From CAZOWM01 sp964583615 (GTDB lineage: Bacteria; Spirochaetota; B62-G9; DRHN01): 9,148 nt of DNA. Under the pieces are notes generated by a model, which was not told the DNA's origin, made no database searches, and worked only from the letters and a program-made list of their open reading frames with translations. The stretch is taken from assembly GCA_964583615.1 (NCBI GenBank), contig CAZOWM010000071.1:1-9148 (forward strand). Direction: 5' to 3'. Below, in pieces: positions 6,922-9,148 of this stretch. The translations under genes were made by a program, and so were the position numbers. Numbering within the stretch: the first letter of the stretch is position 1; each line of letters opens with the position of its first letter.

Positions 6922-7938
6922 ATGATCGATTTTGAGAGATTACATAATGCATACAATCACAAGTCATTCTACTCACTTCAGCTTGAAGTAGGCGATCTTT
7001 GCCACCAGGGATGCATCTACTGTTACATGAACGCTCTGGACACTTCGATCAATACGTTATCAGATCAACGGATAAAAAATATTTTAAGAGATTCGTATAA
7101 ACTGGGTATTACTGCAGTAGAATGGCTCGGTGGGGAACCGCTCTTGCGCACTTCAATTTTTGAGCATATGGCATTGTGTGCGGATTTGGGTATGAGAAAC
7201 AATGTATGGACCGGTGGGCTCCCTCTGGAGAACCGTGACATTCTGGTAAAAACCGCTCAGTATGCAAAAAACGGGCTTATTTCTGTGCACATCTCAACAG
7301 TAAACCCGGAACTATACAGGATACTGCATCCCGGGCACTCAGCGTATGATCTTGAAATGATTCTCAACAAAATTCGAGAACTTATGGATCTCGGTTATCC
7401 GTCGTCTCAACTGCTCAATTCGGTAACATTTACCGGATTGCAAACTTCAGAAGACATGATTGAGACGATTGATTATTTTGAGGAAAAGTTTGGAATAAAA
7501 ACTTCTTTGAATGTGTATCACACCTATCTTCGCCCGGAAGTTCCCAGAAAAGAGTTGGACCGATTTATTCCAACAACAGATGAAGTGAAAAAAGTATATT
7601 CACGATATGCGATTCAGTGGGGGGGAAAGGATTCCCCGATGAATTGTGTCAACAAGCAATACTGTTCATCTACGCTTGCAGTGTTGTGTGACGGGAGCGT
7701 TACTCCGTGTGCGACGATAAGAGAGGAAAATGCGCCGAATCTACATACCGGGAAGTCTCTTTATGAAATAGCTCACGAGAACAATGACCATCTGATTTTC
7801 GGTAGGTTCAGGGATATAAATAACGTGCCTGAAAAATGCCGGGTGTGTGAACTCTCCGATATTTGTTTTGGATGCCGTTCGCGCTCATATGCTGCCGGAA
7901 ATGGTATTTATGGGATGGATCCGAGATGTTTCAGATGA
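6922..7938 (+). CDS. SPASM-domain radical SAM enzyme
   Basis: This 338-residue cytoplasmic enzyme should cleave S-adenosylmethionine with a [4Fe-4S] cluster to start radical chemistry on an unknown substrate. The cluster motif CX3CX2C is Cys27, Cys31 and Cys34 (DLCHQGCIYCY), followed by the SAM-binding GGEP at 70-73. The C-terminal SPASM region has Cys242 or Cys248, GX4C ending at Cys263, then CX2CX5CX2C at 306, 309, 315 and 318, and a last Cys at 336. That is enough for two auxiliary Fe-S clusters; Cys256 is extra. The ending GCRSRSYAAGN...DPRC resembles the C-termini of NirJ/AhbC/AhbD-type enzymes, but peptide maturases and sulfatase maturases share much of this layout. The start is fixed by an in-frame TAA directly before the ATG; no clear ribosome site is present, so coupling to the lipoprotein gene is likely. 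No recognisable precursor peptide, sulfatase or heme gene is nearby. Confidence 0.94.
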   Translation: MIDFERLHNAYNHKSFYSLQLEVGDLCHQGCIYCYMNALDTSINTLSDQRIKNILRDSYKLGITAVEWLGGEPLLRTSIFEHMALCADLGMRNNVWTGGLPLENRDILVKTAQYAKNGLISVHISTVNPELYRILHPGHSAYDLEMILNKIRELMDLGYPSSQLLNSVTFTGLQTSEDMIETIDYFEEKFGIKTSLNVYHTYLRPEVPRKELDRFIPTTDEVKKVYSRYAIQWGGKDSPMNCVNKQYCSSTLAVLCDGSVTPCATIREENAPNLHTGKSLYEIAHENNDHLIFGRFRDINNVPEKCRVCELSDICFGCRSRSYAAGNGIYGMDPRCFR

Positions 7939-7996
7939 AGTAAGTGCTTCCCACTATCAATAAAAAAATGTGAAGATCATTGTGCATTCACTCTAT

Positions 7997-8000
7997 GGAG
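7997..8000 (+). promoter_or_regulatory. Ribosome binding site that decides the propeller-protein start
   Basis: GGAG lies nine bases before the ATG at 8010. An in-frame TTG at 7980 and ATG at 7995 lie upstream, but they lack a comparable site and would only lengthen the n-region of the signal segment. Confidence 0.5.
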
Positions 8001-8009
8001 TATAAGTCA

Positions 8010-9125
8010 ATGAAAACATCAAAAACAATCTCAATTGAAGAGAGGCCCATCTCTTCGTGCGTCATGTACGCCTTAAGTATCATTATGTTTATCTTTGTGT
8101 TCCTAACTTTCAGTCACGGGTTTCTGCTGGGAGAAACACTCACTCCTTCTGTTTTGCAAAGCACTGTCCTCGAACAGGATGACGAGTACATTCATGGATT
8201 CGTCTATCATGGAGGATACTTGTGGGCCTCTACGCGCACCGTTCCCTGCAGAATACTTCGCATCGATCCCGATACCCTGGGGTATGAGAAAATCATTCTC
8301 GATGAAGGTTATAATGATGGGGAGGATCTGATCGCGAGCGGGGGATGGGTATGGGTAATACTCTACAGTACTCCGTCGAGAATCGTCCAGGTAGACCCCG
8401 ACACCATGACCTGGCAGGCGGCGGTAACCTTCAAGCCGGAGGAGTTCTCAAGAGGCGGTTCGCTGACATACGCATTCGGCTCACTGTGGGCAGGCGGTGG
8501 TGAAGGGAAGATCGCTCGAATCGATCCGGAATCACTGGCCTGTGAGATCTTCGACTTCTCAACAGCACTCGGCAGGCTGCAAGTGCACGCTTTGACGAGC
8601 GGAAATGGATACCTCTGGGCATCTTCTCCGATCTTCAGCACATCGAGCTCCAGTGATGATGAGAGCATCGTGCTCCGCATCAATCCTCACGATCCACGAG
8701 AATACGCGGCGGTGTTCCTGCAGGAAACAACGGTAAGTGATGACATGGTCTTCACTAGTGGTCATCTCTACGCGGGAGGCGAATCATCCCGGACAGCGCT
8801 CTATAGGATCGCCGTTGATCTCACCTACACTTGTCTGTCTACTGGCGAGGCGGGATACCTGGGATGTTCAGTGTTGGAAGACACCTTGTGGGGGGCGCTC
8901 AGTGGCACACCGGGGAAGTTGGTCCGACTCGACGCGGGCTTACAGGGGTGCCAGACCTACACTCTGCCTCAGGGATTCAACCATGCAAATGAGATCGCCT
9001 TCGATACGGTGAACGGAACGCTGTTCGTCACAACCTGGGACAGCCCGACGAGGATACTGAAAATGAATGTCCCGGAGTCTTCCGATCGATTGCTCTACGC
9101 ATCGTTAATTGGGAAGGTCGACTGA
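8010..9125 (+). CDS. Exported beta-propeller protein with seven repeats
   Basis: The 371-residue product has no recognised specific function. A basic n-region of about 15 residues precedes a strong hydrophobic segment (about 19-40), so it is exported or anchored by its N-terminus. The rest is built from repeats of the form G-x-LWA...(I/L)xRIDPxT. They begin at about residues 68 (GGYLWAS), 111 (GGWVWV), 156 (FGSLWAG), 199 (NGYLWAS), 250 (SGHLYAG), 290 (EDTLWGA) and 335 (NGTLFVT), a spacing of 40-51. Seven repeats predict a seven-bladed propeller like those of the YVTN/NHL/streptogramin-lyase-like (Vgb) fold group. The fourth repeat carries a Ser/Asp-rich insertion (SSSSDDES). I see no metal or catalytic set that would make it an enzyme; binding of a ligand or partner is more likely. 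It starts 71 bases after the radical SAM stop on the same strand, so it may belong to that transcript. Base composition returns to the GC-rich level of the efflux genes. Confidence 0.86.
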   Translation: MKTSKTISIEERPISSCVMYALSIIMFIFVFLTFSHGFLLGETLTPSVLQSTVLEQDDEYIHGFVYHGGYLWASTRTVPCRILRIDPDTLGYEKIILDEGYNDGEDLIASGGWVWVILYSTPSRIVQVDPDTMTWQAAVTFKPEEFSRGGSLTYAFGSLWAGGGEGKIARIDPESLACEIFDFSTALGRLQVHALTSGNGYLWASSPIFSTSSSSDDESIVLRINPHDPREYAAVFLQETTVSDDMVFTSGHLYAGGESSRTALYRIAVDLTYTCLSTGEAGYLGCSVLEDTLWGALSGTPGKLVRLDAGLQGCQTYTLPQGFNHANEIAFDTVNGTLFVTTWDSPTRILKMNVPESSDRLLYASLIGKVD

Positions 9126-9148
9126 CCTTTAAGATGTGTGTTTATACT

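Noticed and set aside
7939..8009. Possible terminator or promoter between the radical SAM and propeller genes
   Set aside because: Only a 4-bp AGTG/CACT stem without a following T run is visible. A TATAAG at 8001-8006 is too close to the start codon and badly spaced from TTGTGC at 7980.
1..9148. CRISPR arrays, tRNA or rRNA genes, insertion sequences
   Set aside because: No spaced direct repeats, cloverleaf-like segments, rRNA signatures, transposase motifs or terminal inverted repeats were seen.

Overview
This window reads as a stretch of chromosome from a diderm, probably anaerobic bacterium. All six complete genes lie on the + strand. The diderm assignment rests on a full envelope-spanning efflux set that includes a TolC-type outer-membrane channel. 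Anaerobic life is suggested only by a SPASM radical SAM enzyme carrying many Fe-S cysteines. Some features would fit a spirochaete: the RND pump signature (VDSS in TM4, NN in TM10), the adaptor subtype, and a relaxed lipobox. This is a tentative inference, because the window has no rRNA or marker gene.

Layout. Positions 1-63 may hold the end of an upstream gene. A leader at 64-251 contains a candidate promoter and a small inverted repeat. Next comes a tightly packed tripartite RND operon: periplasmic adaptor (252-1478), RND permease (1475-4597) and TolC-like outer-membrane factor (4594-6177). Both junctions are ATGA overlaps, so the three parts are likely translated in a coupled way. The adaptor bridges the inner-membrane pump to the outer-membrane channel, so the complex should drive export of an unknown substrate. 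The permease lacks two of the classic AcrB proton-relay residues.

After 6177 the character changes. An 83-base AT-rich spacer with a perfect 8-bp inverted repeat leads into a cassette of unknown function. It holds a short lipoprotein with two Ig-like domains (6261-6911), a SPASM radical SAM enzyme ten bases downstream (6922-7938) and an exported protein with seven recognisable beta-propeller repeats (8010-9125). Hand counts on sampled 60-base rows give roughly 45-65% GC in the efflux genes, 25-47% in the lipoprotein gene, 43-45% in the radical SAM gene and 57% in one row of the propeller gene. The middle of the cassette is therefore compositionally distinct.

The cassette is the part of the window most likely to be new: a surface lipoprotein, a radical SAM enzyme able to modify a peptide or small molecule, and an exported propeller. 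No precursor peptide, sulfatase, heme or quinone pathway gene is present to assign a substrate. No RNA genes, CRISPR arrays, insertion sequences or convincing intrinsic terminators were seen.
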